A DNA stretch of 57,500 bases, from assembly GCA_905221605.1 (NCBI GenBank), contig CAJNDS010002634.1, forward strand, positions 1,572,577 through 1,630,076, given 5' to 3'. This document shows, piece by piece, positions 31,550 to 40,935 of this stretch. Under the pieces are notes generated by a model. The model was not told the origin of the DNA, made no database searches, and saw nothing but the letters and a program-made list of their open reading frames with translations. The first letter of the stretch is position 1; every line of letters starts with the position of its first letter. Source of the DNA: Symbiodinium natans. Lineage: Eukaryota; Sar; Dinophyceae; Suessiales; Symbiodiniaceae. The position numbers and the translations under genes were made by a program.

Positions 31550-33650
31550 CGATTCCGCAGCGGTCTGGTCTGACCTACTAGCTAGCTGTAGCTCATGACA
31601 TATGTCACGGCCGCTCTGTGGCGGCGGTTAACAGCTTCGGGTATGGACATGCAAGGCAACTGCACAGGAACCGAAGTTCAACAAACTGTGCAGTACAGGG
31701 TCTCCAGCGCTCACAGTCGCTCAACCTAGCGTTCTCGCACTTACTAACTAGGGAGTAGACTGTGACAGCTCAGCTGAATAGTGAATGAATTGTCAAAACG
31801 AAGAAATGAAAAAACACATCACGCCACTCTGCCTTGGGCAGGGGGCCGGAAACGGCAACCCCGAGACAAGTGCTGCGCAAGCCCTGTACACTGTACAACG
31901 TCAGGACTGAGCTACAAAATGGTCAGCTCAATGATGGATCTCACTCATGAAAAGCAGTCAGTTGAGGACCTCCATGGAGGGACGGACTCAGAGTCCACTA
32001 GAGCATCGAAATGCACTCCACAGGCCAATTTCAAGCGAAACGGAGTCCACAACAAGCCTCCATGCATACCGCCAACTATACTGGAATCACTGCTTTTGGG
32101 CAGCGTAGCCACCGCTGACAGACACATTGGCACATCGTTCTGTCGTCCTGCCCAAAGGGCAAGCTTTGCCAAAGCGGCAGCCTCCATGAGAGAAAGCTGG
32201 CAGAAGCACCCCACGAGGAAAGAGAACCATCAGAGCAATCCCAAGAATACCTCAGCGGCAGGTACACAGCGTAGGGGACCATCACGTTGAGGAAGCCCAA
32301 TGCACCCACCAGACAAGAAAATAAAATAGCAGCAGCATATTGAATAGAAGGGCCGATAACACGGCGCCCCCGCCCGCAGGCCAGGTTGCCGTAAAGCCAG
32401 GCAATCGCAAGTGGCCAAGAAAAACCAAGCAAGTATGGGGTGAGTGTGTGGTACTGCTCCAGCACATGCATTGTACAAGCAAAGAACTGAGTCAAATATG
32501 GTCAGCTCAACGATGATCCAAACTCATAGGGCAGACAGTTGAGGACCTCCATGGAGAGTCTGGTACTACAGTGACTCGTCGCATCGCGCAAGTTGCCTCA
32601 TTGCCCGAAAACTCGCCATGGGCCGACCCACGAAATCCCAGAAGGGCTAGGTGGGAAACAGGAACGAACTGTCCACAACGAATGTCGTCAAATATCCTTC
32701 CAGCCGTTGCAACCGAAAGTGAAAGCACCATGAGGTGGGCCATCAGAGCAGTCCCAGACGACGCCTCAGCAAAAACGAATTCATCTGCATAGAGACAAAC
32801 TGTAGCAGCACAATGTAGGGGCCGAAGACGGCGCCCTGCCCATAGGCCTGGTTGCCGTAAAGCCTGACAACCGCAAGTGGCCATACATTCATCCCAAAAT
32901 GCCTGATTGCCGCAAAGCCAGGCAACCGTAAGTGGCAATGAATAGTCATACAACATGAAAAACAAAAGCAAATACGAAATAAATAAACCAAGCACTGAGC
33001 ATAGGCGCGAGCTCGCTGGCAGTGAAAACACTGTACCTTGCAGTCCGCCCCGAAGCGTTGGTGCGTACATAATGCCTGGCCAGTATCTTCGCCCACACAT
33101 GAAGCCCAGGTGATCACGAACCTGATTGGCTCCCGCTGCAGCACTGGAATCTGCAGCAACCCTCACTTCTACCAGCAATACATTTGGCCTGTCTTCAGTG
33201 GCCCATCCAATGCTGGTTGCCGGACTTGGGACCGGCACGGCTCGTAAAATAAAGAAGAGCGGACCTGCAGTGATGATGCTTGAAGGTGTCACTCGTGTAT
33301 CTCCCAACCGTGGGGCTAACTGCGTTTGCGCAACCAGCTCATCAAGTGGCAAAGGCGTCTCCAAAAACATCCAGTAGCAGAATGCCATGCAAATACCATA
33401 CCAGATCCATGAAGGCCAGTGAGTGCACCGAGGACAACCTGAATGCACGGGTCTCAGACATATCGCCATCTTCATTGCATCTGTGAATGGGTGCCGAAGT
33501 GCGGCTTCCCAGGCTCAGTATTGAGACACCATGTGCAATGGCAAGAACTACAGCGTCCGGAAAGGGGGTCCAGTTGAACAGAGAACCTGTTAGGCCTCGA
33601 ACCCGGTTGACCCCCTACCAAAAAAACATGTGATCCGAGCCGAGAAGCTT
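31550..33650. repeat. Block without telomere repeats, internally duplicated
   Basis: 31917-31990 and 32495-32565 share ATGGTCAGCTCAA and TTGAGGACCTCCATGGAG, about 578 bp apart. Shorter motifs (GGCCAGGTTGCCGTAAAGCC, CAATCGCAAGTGGCC) recur at 32380, 32846 and 32900. Composition differs from the flanks; telomere-type repeats resume after 33700. Confidence 0.7.
32507..33475 (-). CDS. 322-codon ORF, unknown, with hydrophobic segments
   Basis: The second-longest ORF in the window. Hydrophobic stretches include LGLFISYLLLFFMLYDYS, and repeated motifs (VAWLCGNQAF, LRQPGLWAG) mirror the DNA repeat. A second minus-strand ORF (32076-32495) carries a diverged copy of the same motif (LYGNLACGRG). No known domain. 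Opposite in strand to every exon found elsewhere, so either a separate gene or an open frame in a duplicated repeat. Confidence 0.3.
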   Translation of the reverse strand: MKMAICLRPVHSGCPRCTHWPSWIWYGICMAFCYWMFLETPLPLDELVAQTQLAPRLGDTRVTPSSIITAGPLFFILRAVPVPSPATSIGWATEDRPNVLLVEVRVAADSSAAAGANQVRDHLGFMCGRRYWPGIMYAPTLRGGLQGTVFSLPASSRLCSVLGLFISYLLLFFMLYDYSLPLTVAWLCGNQAFWDECMATCGCQALRQPGLWAGRRLRPLHCAATVCLYADEFVFAEASSGTALMAHLMVLSLSVATAGRIFDDIRCGQFVPVSHLALLGFRGSAHGEFSGNEATCAMRRVTVVPDSPWRSSTVCPMSLDHR

Positions 33651-33775
33651 TTGTTTAGGGTTGATAGGGTTGATATGCGGTGGAAACCGCTTAGAGTACA
33701 TTTGTTAAGCCTAAACCCTAAACCCTAAACCCTAATCCCAAACCCTAAACCCTGAACCTATATGGCACCTTCAAG

Positions 33776-33866
33776 GGCAGATTGTGCTTGAGTAGCTTCT
33801 GCGAGGCCGGCATTGCAGACTACGGGTGCGGCCAGAGGTGCTCCGCCTTTGCAAGAAGGTTCATCT
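33776..33866 (+). CDS. Cys-rich exon with telomere-type donor
   Basis: Acceptor CCTTCAAG|, donor T|GTTTAGGG. Reads GRLCLSSFCEAGIADYGC then GQRCSAFARRFI, with five Cys. Probably extracellular or metal-binding, but no family is identified. Confidence 0.75.
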
Positions 33867-34175
33867 GTTTAGGGTTTAGGGTTTAGGGTTCAGGGTTTAG
33901 GGTTTCATATATGAGGTGGGGCCTTTCGCTAATTTTTGCTTTTTTGTGGCTGTAGACAGAGTTCCTTGTGGATGTTGGTGAGTGTCTATAGCGTGTGGCG
34001 GGGTTTTTTCGGGGACCAAAGAACAATCGCATGCGGCCCGTCCTCGGGAAGTCTTGAAGCATGAAACTCATACGAAACTGTCTACAGCCTATGTTGCTTT
34101 TCTGGTTGCCAACATACAAGAATCGAGTCCTCAACCGCATGGGTTAAGCCTCAAAGCCTCCTTTGCATGATTCAG

Positions 34176-34466
34176 CCATGCTGCGGAGCAGAATATGCCT
34201 GTCTTGGGACCAAATGAACCCTAAAAGGGTTTATGGTTCATGTACGCTAATAAGAATTGTTGTAGTCCAGGGCCCTCAACCCTAAACCCTAAACCCTAAA
34301 CCCTAAACCCTAAACCCTAAACCCTAAACCCTAAACCCTAAACCCTAAACCTAAACCCTAAACCCTAAACCCTGAACCCAACGTTGGGGCTCTTTTGGTC
34401 CGCATGGTAAACCCCGCATGTATTGTCAGACCAACTCTAGAAGGCCGCACTCTGGACGCCCTTGGG
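34176..34466 (+). CDS. Two micro-exons around a family A element
   Basis: Exon 34176-34207 (acceptor GATTCAG|, HAAEQNMPVL) ends TTGG|GACC, a GA donor that is the start of the family A element. Exon 34444-34466 (acceptor TAGAAG|, RTLDAL) ends at GGG|GTTTTA. Phase 1 joins in frame. Each is under 35 nt, so support is modest. Confidence 0.5.
34202..34407 (+). mobile_element. Family A element with internal telomere-type array
   Basis: Left end TCTTGGGACCAAATGAACCC and the following GGGTTTATGGTTCATGTAC match the family; right end TTTTGGTCCGCATGG is a diverged terminal repeat. Positions 34278-34375 are a CCCTAAA array inside the element. Confidence 0.75.
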
Positions 34467-34890
34467 GTTTTATAGGGTTTAGGGTTTAGGGTATAGGGTT
34501 TAGGGTTCAGGGTTTAGTTTAGGGTTTAGGGTTTAGGGTTTAGGGGTTAGGGGTTAGGGGTTAGGGGTTAGGGGTTAGGGGTTAGGGTTTATTGGGTTTA
34601 GGGTTTAGTAGGGTTTAGGGTTTAGGGTTTACGGCGCTCTACAAGTTGACTCTACAAGGTCTTAAACTGAACCTTGAACCTTCACCCTAGCCCCTGAACC
34701 CCAAGACCCTTAACCCCTGCACTCGAAACCCCCGAACCCTCAACCCCCCAACCTTCAAACCCTCGACCCCGAAGCCCAAAAGCCTAGCCCAAATCCCTGG
34801 CTCCTAGCACCGCTTGAAAGTCTGTAAGTCGTACCTAAGCTACCTAAGCCTACTTTGGGCTGCCTGGCGCCCCTGGCTCACTCCCGCCAG

Positions 34891-34938
34891 GTGCCACGAT
34901 ATCTGGCACCTCCAACGCCCGGGAGGCTCAGACCCAGG
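34891..34938 (+). CDS. Exon
   Basis: Pyrimidine-rich acceptor CTCCCGCCAG| and donor G|GTGGGT. Reads CHDIWHLQRPGGSDP in one frame, VPRYLAPPTPGRLRP in another. Unknown. Confidence 0.65.
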
Positions 34939-34948
34939 GTGGGTCCCT

Positions 34949-35079
34949 CTGTGTTTTCTTAAGGGTTAGAGTAGGTAACCTTTAACCTTTTTGGGTTAAT
35001 ATGTTCCCCTTATAATCCCAAAGGTTAACCTTTAAAACCCCTAGGTACTGGACAACTAAGTCTGTGTTTTCTTAAGGGC
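34949..35079. mobile_element. Inverted-repeat element between 18-bp direct repeats
   Basis: TCTGTGTTTTCTTAAGGG occurs at about 34949 and 35061. Between them TAGGTAACCTTTAACCTTT is roughly inverted as AAAGGTTAACCTTTAAAA. The direct repeats look like a long target-site duplication or terminal repeat. Confidence 0.6.
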
Positions 35080-35530
35080 TAGGTTCCCTTGGAGACCTAA
35101 GGAGTACGAATGGGGCAGCCTTGCTATTCCCATAGGCTTAGCTGGACTTTAGGCAGTTCTCCTGTATTTTTCAAGATATATGTACATATGTATATATGTA
35201 TATCCCCCCCAAGACCAACCCCGCACGAATCGAAGAGCAAGAAGCAGCTACAACAGTCGGAGCAATACAAGCAGCCAGAGGAAAAATCCACAAATCAAAA
35301 ACAAAAGCAAAAGCACAAAAAGTTTCGGAGATTAGTCCCCAGGTCCGGGTCATAGTTCCCCGATATATATGCTTATGACATATCTGCAACACTATATGAA
35401 GATTCAAATCGGAATGTATCTTCTCACCATCATATGAAGTGACTGACTGTGGGTCTCAAAGCCTTTGTTGTTTTGGATTTTTGGGCACCTCTTTGAGTTT
35501 TTGCAGTATCTTAAGCTATTAGTCAGAAAG

Positions 35531-36120
35531 TCTACACCTTGGCTAAGTTATCTCAAGCAATCATCCCCCGATAAGCAAAACCTGCACTGTATACTCAACA
35601 CTGCACCTTAGCTAACATATCTTAAACCATCACGCCCCAGTAAGCAAAACATGACATCTATCCTACAAGCTATACCTTGGCTAAGATGTCTCAAGCGACC
35701 ATCCCCCGATAAGCAAAACCTGAACATACTGCACACTGTACCTTAGCTAAGATATCTCAAGCAATCATCCCCCGACAAGCAAAACCTGACTTAACCAACC
35801 TATCTTAAGCCATCACGCCCTAATAAGCATAACGTGACATCTCTCCGACAACTATGCCTTAGCTAATACATCTCAAGCAACCATCCCGCGATAAGCAAAC
35901 CTGAACTCTATACTGAACACTGTACCTTAGCAAACACATCTTCGGCCATCACGCCCCAAAAATCAGAACATAACATCCAGCCTAAAAACCTGTTCCTTAG
36001 CTAAGATATCTCAAGGCATCATCCCCCAATAAGCAAAACCTGAACTCTGTACTAAACACTGCACCTTAGCTAACATATCTTAAGCCATCCCGCCCCAGAT
36101 AAGCAATACCTGAATTCTAT
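35531..36120 (+). repeat. ~70-bp satellite with alternating subtypes
   Basis: Nine diverged monomers, each starting ACCTTRGCTAA (35536, 35606, 35674, 35740, a truncated one near 35785, 35856, 35923, 35993, 36063). Two subtypes, A (ATCTCAAGCAATCATCCCCC) and B (ATCTTAAGCCATCACGCCCC), run A-B-A-A-B-A-B-A-B, so the higher-order unit is about 138 bp. No coding frame. Confidence 0.9.
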
Positions 36121-36310
36121 CATATGTCGATAGAGTGTGTTTATGTTGTGAACCCCAGGAAATGGTGAAAGGACCTTTGCTCACAGTATTCTCCCGCCCC
36201 CGGGACGCAAGCCTACAAACATAGGCATAACCCCGTGGGATTTATGGTCTAGGGATTGAAGCCTCCAGCCCTGTAGGGTTATAAGGTTCTAATCGTATAG
36301 GTAATGCCTC

Positions 36311-36366
36311 CATACATATATACATATATATACATATGTAGATAGATAGATATATAGATAGATAGA
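36311..36366. repeat. TATACA/GATA microsatellite
   Basis: TACATATA units then TAGA/GATA tetranucleotides. Confidence 0.85.
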
Positions 36367-36472
36367 GGCCGTGGTTTAGGGGGGGAACTTTTTTACGGAA
36401 AGTTTTCAGATTCAGAGATCAGGGTTTACAAGGGTGGCAGTTTAGGGTTTGAAATTCGCGATGCCTTGTGAG

Positions 36473-36534
36473 GCCTTGCGCAACCTGTTCCGGTCCATGC
36501 AGAAGAAGAACAAACCGAAGTCAGGCAAGGGCAG
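36473..36534 (+). CDS. Exon, paralogous to 37798-37845
   Basis: Acceptor CTTGTGAG|, GC donor AG|GCTTAGGG. Reads ALRNLFRSMQKKNKPKSG then KG. Shares AL-x-x-L-x-x-SMQK with the exon at 37798-37845. Confidence 0.75.
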
Positions 36535-36616
36535 GCTTAGGGTTCAGTTGGGGGATGAAAGGGCTTAATGTTGGTTTGGACCTGCTGTAGTGTGGTCCCC
36601 CGCCCCCCTTCCCCAG

Positions 36617-36653
36617 TCAAAGATGGTGTTTGCTCTCTTTAATCGGTCCACGG
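36617..36653 (+). CDS. Candidate exon with GC donor
   Basis: Acceptor CCTTCCCCAG|; reads SKMVFALFNRST and ends before G|GCTTCA. Unknown. Confidence 0.6.
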
Positions 36654-36879
36654 GCTTCATATGAATTTACAAGGGATGAGTTTAGATGAGTGTGTGTGTG
36701 TGTGAGTTGAAAAGGGACAGCGACGCCCGGCAATTGATTTGAACGGCGCGCCACACGCGAAATTTGCTTGTCATTTAGGGCTCCAGGGTTCAGGGCTTGT
36801 AGTCAGGGTTGCGCGGCGCGGGTTTCGGGTTTATCCTGCCTTTTCTGATGTAGTGTGTTTATGCGGGTCTGTCTTTCAG

Positions 36880-36932
36880 GGCGTTTGAGACTTTTGGTTT
36901 CCGGAACAACGGTTCCTGGGCAAGGCATTCAG
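36880..36932 (+). CDS. Exon
   Basis: T-rich acceptor TGTCTTTCAG|G and donor G|GTGGGT enclose AFETFGFRNNGSWARHS. Clear borders; unknown product. Confidence 0.8.
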
Positions 36933-37126
36933 GTGGGTGTTAAAGCCAACATGCACAGGCTTAGCGGAACACAAAGTTTATACGATTGAATCTTGGGGCT
37001 TCGGCTGCAACGCCGGACGATAAACCCACAACCCTTAGCCCCAACTCTGAAACCCTAAACCCTAACTAAACCCTAAACCCCCTAAACCCTAAACCCTAAA
37101 CCCTAAACCCCCTTCCATCCCTGCAG

Positions 37127-37204
37127 GTGCTGCAGCTCCGGAGTCCAAACTCTCGGAGACTCGACAGGCGCCTCACAACCCATGGCTTGAAGATGATATC
37201 CTAG
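37127..37204 (+). CDS. Exon ending at a family B element
   Basis: Acceptor CATCCCTGCAG|. Reads AAAPESKLSETRQAPHNP then WLEDDIL. It ends at CTAG|GACCGG, a GA donor that is the first bases of the family B element. After the element a near-copy of the last exon bases (CTTGAAGATGGTATCCTT at 37380) continues open as LEDGILVDQMKSPKLGA. Confidence 0.7.
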   Translation: MLQLRSPNSRRLDRRLTTHGLKMIS

Positions 37205-37370
37205 GACCGGGAGTAGGCCCTTATTCCTTTTGTTAGGGTTTAGGGTTTAGGGTTTAGGGCTACTAGGACCGGGAGTAGGCCCTTATTTTTGCTTGTTTTA
37301 GGGGTTGGGGTTCCCTCATAATCCCCTTAAAGCCAAGAAGGGTTTTTTCCTAGGTTACTCCCGGGTCTAG
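37201..37370. mobile_element. Family B element with telomere-type insert
   Basis: Left CTAGGACCGGGAGTAGGCCC is present twice (37201 and 37262), separated by a TTTAGGG array; right TTACTCCCGGGTCTAG is the inverted end. Flanked by near-identical CTTGAAGATGRTATCCT copies (37186 and 37380), an apparent target duplication. Confidence 0.8.
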
Positions 37371-37797
37371 CACCCGCTTCTTGAAGATGGTATCCTTGTT
37401 GACCAGATGAAGAGTCCAAAATTGGGAGCCCTTAGCCCTAACCCAAACCCAAACCTACAATCCTTTAGGGTATATGAACCAGAAGCCTTGTACTTCATGT
37501 AGTCCTTAAGGATGTCATATCAACTTTACTGGACATGAATTCTCCTATTCAAAGCAGATTCCCTCACCTTCTCAGCCCTCAGCCCCAAGGATCCTTGTCG
37601 AGCCGATTGCAAGCCCCCAAACCCGAAAAGCCTGTTGGCTTGGGCAGGGGTCCTTTTTCTTTTTTTGCCCAACCCTAAACCCTAATCCCGACAGCTTATA
37701 GCGCACCTTTCTGAAACCTCAGCCTTCGAGACCCCTGACAACCCCAAAATTGTGCCTCAAGCCAGGCTGCGAAGCCCCCCCATTATCCTCTGGCTAG

Positions 37798-37845
37798 GCT
37801 CTCAGCAAGCTCTACCAGTCCATGCAGAAGCAAAGTGGAGGCCCC
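37798..37845 (+). CDS. Exon, paralogous to 36473-36534
   Basis: Acceptor CTGGCTAG|, donor CCC|GTTTGG. Reads ALSKLYQSMQKQSGGP. Similar in sequence and border position to 36473-36534, indicating exon or gene duplication within 1.3 kb. A poly-C tract of about 30 lies in the next intron (37923-37952). Confidence 0.75.
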
Positions 37846-37923
37846 GTTTGGGAAGCCCCTACCTAGTGGAGTTATATCGGGTTTGTGAAGAGCGTTCTTT
37901 GGGAAGTTGGTTCTGCAAGAGTT

Positions 37924-37954
<31 letters not shown>

Positions 37955-38019
37955 GCGCCCATGCCAAAACGGCACACTGTTTTTGCTTATATAAGGGCGA
38001 GGGGATTACTCCTGCCAAG

Positions 38020-38055
38020 CTTCACTGCGGATGCCAGAAGCCTAACACTGAAAAG
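38020..38055 (+). CDS. Candidate exon, Cys-containing
   Basis: Acceptor CTGCCAAG|, donor AAG|GTGCCC. Reads LHCGCQKPNTEK. The frame stays open to about 38110 (VPKVDLEQTFEILLLNRL), so the exon may be longer. Confidence 0.6.
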
Positions 38056-38486
38056 GTGCCCAAGGTTGATTTAGAACAAACATTTGAAATTCTCTTGCTT
38101 AACCGCCTTAACCCTGAACCCTGAACCCTAAACTCACCACGAACCAACACCAGACCTACACTCTGAACCCCAAATCCTTAAACCCACCATGAACCACAGA
38201 GAGCAGAGTGAAAACCCTACAGCCTAACCCTAAAACCTAAGCCACCATGAGCCACAGGTAAACCCAAACCCCCAAACCCATCATGAACCACAGGGGGAGG
38301 GGAGGGGGAAGTGGGTCCATGCGCGCTGGCGCATGTATAACCCTAACCCTATATAACTCCATATGGCCCCAAATAATGTACCCTTATGGCCCTAGCCTTG
38401 TAACCCTTTATACCCCGCACAGATTCCTGTATTACAGCGCCCCGGCGTCAGGCATGGGGTTTAGCGTTTGCAGGTTTTGATGGTAG

Positions 38487-38534
38487 CCAGTAAGCTTCGC
38501 GCTGCTCAAGCTTGGGATCAAGAAGTGCCTAGGG
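38487..38534 (+). CDS. Exon with telomere-type donor
   Basis: Acceptor ATGGTAG|, donor G|GTTTAGG. Reads SKLRAAQAWDQEVPR. Unknown. Confidence 0.7.
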
Positions 38535-38628
38535 GTTTAGGTGTACAAGATTTGGGGACTGAGGGCTTAGGGTACCTTTGAGTTTGGGTATAGATGATTG
38601 TGTGGGTCGTTGATGTTTATCTTGTCAG

Positions 38629-38691
38629 GCCACTCCTGATCTTGTGAGCTTGCTCAGTGAGCTGCCAGCAGCCAACGCAAGAGTGGATTAG
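38629..38691 (+). CDS. Possible terminal exon
   Basis: Acceptor ATCTTGTCAG|; reads ATPDLVSLLSELPAANAR then VD and TAG. Composition is strongly coding. It could be the last exon of a gene, or splice at AGA|GTGGAT. Confidence 0.7.
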   Translation, partial: ATPDLVSLLSELPAANARVD

Positions 38692-38958
38692 GGCTTCAGA
38701 AAGGTTTCATCACCGGGCTTCTCTAGGGTTTTCATCAGGGTCTAAAATTGCTACAAACCCAAGCTGAAGCACCCACCGCAACCCCTTATGTAAACCCTGA
38801 ACCTGCTGTCTGCTTGTGATGATCCAGTCTCAAGTCGGAGTTTAAGGGATTCAGGGTACGCAGGGTTTTCGTTCAGGGCTTTGGGTGTTGGGTCTGGGGC
38901 TTGCAGGGTGTGGGATGAGATGCTTGTTTTGCCGGCCTTGATGGTTTGGTATGTCCAG

Positions 38959-39047
38959 TCGCAGGCGTTAGTAGATGGCAGTGAGGAGCTGCGATCTTGG
39001 AACTTGCGGCATATGCCGAGGTGCGCGAAGCAGCCGAATGGCTTTAG
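38959..39047 (+). CDS. Exon with GC donor
   Basis: Acceptor TATGTCCAG|; reads SQALVDGSEELRSWNLRH then MPRCAKQPNGF and ends before AG|GCTGAT. Open upstream to 38881. Unknown product. Confidence 0.75.
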
Positions 39048-39109
39048 GCTGATTAGGACTAACCCTAAACCCTAAACCCTAAACCCTAAACCCTAAACTC
39101 TCTGCGAAG

Positions 39110-39192
39110 CATGGCAGCGGCCCACTGGGAGCATTGAAGAATTCGAGACGAAATGCTGCAAGTGGAAGTTCGAATCGCTGCCAGTGCTGCTG
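39110..39192 (+). CDS. Exon
   Basis: Acceptor CTGCGAAG|, donor CTG|GTACTG. Reads WQRPTGSIEEFETKCCKW then KFESLPVLL. A CCCTAAA array lies immediately upstream. Strongly protein-like; unknown product. Confidence 0.8.
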
Positions 39193-39387
39193 GTACTGAC
39201 CTTGTATGCCCTGAACCCCCTAAACCTAAACCCTAAACCCTAAACCCTAAACCCTAAACCCTAAACCCTAAACCCTAAACCCTAAACCCTAAACCCTAAA
39301 CCCTAAACCCTAAATACCCTAAACCCTAAACCCGACCTTCAACTCCGAAACCCTCAAGCCCGAAACCCGCACATGGAGAGCGGCAAG

Positions 39388-39418
39388 GGGGGCTTGTGTC
39401 AGCTGCACAACCCTTCCG
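39388..39418 (+). CDS. Candidate 31-nt exon with telomere-type donor
   Basis: Acceptor GCGGCAAG|, donor G|GTTTAG. Reads GGLCQLHNPS. Unknown. Confidence 0.55.
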
Positions 39419-39525
39419 GTTTAGACATGGCTTAGGGGTTTGTTTCGGGAAGTAGGGTTTGACGGTTTCAGGGATTAGGGCGAGTGCTTGCGCCACATCT
39501 TGAGTGCGTCACTCGCTTCTGGCAG

Positions 39526-39570
39526 TGTTGGCATGGACTTCCGCTACACAGCATCACATGAGACCACCAG
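39526..39570 (+). CDS. Candidate exon ending at a poly-G run
   Basis: Acceptor TTCTGGCAG|; reads VGMDFRYTASHETT and ends at a run of 11-12 G. Open frame 39488-39733 overlaps. Unknown. Confidence 0.5.
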
Positions 39571-39689
39571 GGGGGGGGGGGAAACTGGTGTCTTAAGGAG
39601 GTATAGGTTTGATGGCTCTTGGCGTGACTTTGTGGGTGGCGCTGCGATGAGGGCTTGTAGGCCTGATTTTCAATGTGGGCTGCAAAGAT

Positions 39690-39813
39690 TTGGGGCTTAC
39701 TTAACCCTACCAGGATGGGCTATTAGGCTCTAAAATCCCTATAAGCAACCCTATAAAGGGCCTGTTTAGGGGGTTATGGGGTATAATAGCCCGTCCTGGT
39801 AGAAGCCCCAAAG
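39690..39813. mobile_element. Family K inverted-repeat element
   Basis: CTACCAGGATGGGCTATTA (39707-39725) pairs with TAATAGCCCGTCCTGGTAG (39784-39802), one mismatch. An outer pair TTTGGGGCTT / AAGCCCCAAA is offset by a 7-nt gap on the left. No ORF. Confidence 0.85.
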
Positions 39814-39834
39814 CCATGAAATGACGACTTCCAG

Positions 39835-40095
39835 CGCCAAGCATGCCCACAGCACGGGCCAAGAGCATCGGGGGCCGAGTGCATCGCGCGCGGCTGGGGA
39901 AAAGCACTGCTGTCCTCGGGGACGACCTGCACCCTAAAAGGGTTTGTGGTTCATATACCTTAATAGGAAACATAGTAGTATAGGGCACACGACCCCAATT
40001 TTAGGGTCGAATTCGTCCCCAAGGGAGCAGGGCTATCACTATCTGCAGGGCTCGCGCAGGAAGGTTCAGATCGTGGCACCAGCTGCGTGTCGCTG
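39835..40095 (+). CDS. Two exons separated by a family A element
   Basis: Exon 39835-39921 (acceptor GACTTCCAG|) reads RQACPQHGPRASGAECIA then RGWGKSTAVLG and ends GGG|GACGAC, a GA donor. Exon 40024-40095 begins at CCCCAAG|, reads GAGLSLSAGLAQEGSDRG then TSCVSL and ends CTG|GTAGAC. Both inner borders are phase 0. The intron (39922-40023) is the family A element. Function unknown. Confidence 0.75.
39916..40024 (+). mobile_element. Family A element acting as intron
   Basis: Left CTCGGGGACGACCTGCACCC, right GGGTCGAATTCGTCCCCAAG, with AAAAGGGTTTGTGGTTCATA and CCCCAATTTTAGGG inside. See 50397-50507 for the family. Confidence 0.85.
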
Positions 40096-40475
40096 GTAGA
40101 CAGCGCTACCCTAAACCCTAAACCCTAAACCCTGAACCCTGAACCCTGAACCCTGAACCCTAAACCCTAAACCCCAAACCAACCCTAAACCTTATAAAAC
40201 CGAATTGGAAGCTCTTCGCATGCCTTCGCCTGGTGAAAAGCCCTTGAAATCTTGAGAGAGGCCCGAGCCTCCAGAAACCTAGGACCTAGGTTGAATTAGA
40301 GCAGTTTCGGGTCTAAACATATAGCTCTCGTTTTCTGAGCCCTCAAGTGACTCAAGTATCACCCTCGCAGTCTTCTAAACCCTGCACCCTTAAACTCCAT
40401 CCTCTCTCCGCTGCTAAGCCCGAAGCTGCTTTATGTAAACCCTAAACCCTAAAGCACCCTAAGTTCCGGGGCAAG

Positions 40476-40537
40476 GGAAGTGCATGAATGCTTGAACCTC
40501 TGTGGGAGCCGTGTGCACGTGCAATTACCCTCGGAAG
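40476..40537 (+). CDS. Exon
   Basis: Acceptor CGGGGCAAG|, donor G|GTTGTT. Reads EVHECLNLCGSRVHVQLP then SE. Two Cys four residues apart. Unknown product. Confidence 0.75.
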
Positions 40538-40667
40538 GTTGTTTAAACAGCAACTTACTTAGGCCGCCGGTTCCGGGTTCCTTTATATATAAGGAACGAT
40601 CGAGCAATTGGTTTTTGGTGCAGTTTGGTTAGAGCATGTTAGAGCTGTGGGACTTGAGACATTCAAG

Positions 40668-40734
40668 TTGCGCGACACAGCCTTCTCCGAACATCGTCTC
40701 CTGCTTCAATCGAAGCTCAAATGGGCTCGGAAGG
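40668..40734 (+). CDS. Exon with GC donor
   Basis: Acceptor ACATTCAAG|; reads LRDTAFSEHRLLLQSKLK then WARK and ends before G|GCTTAGGG. Unknown product. Confidence 0.75.
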
Positions 40735-40935
40735 GCTTAGGGGCCTAATCCCTAAACCCTAAACCCTTTAAACCCTAAACCCTAAGGCGTCGTTAGTTAG
40801 GGGATAGATAGCACCTTTCAGGCACCTTTAGGGGAATGTCGGGTTGATATCGGGCTTTTACCTCGGTTGCCGTCCTGTGAACGATTTGCGGCTTAGGGTT
40901 TTGACACTTGCTCGTAAGACTGAGAACTTTTGCAG

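Noticed and set aside
35531-36120. CRISPR-like array
   Set aside because: Diverged monomers with no short conserved repeat plus unique spacer pattern; a eukaryotic satellite.
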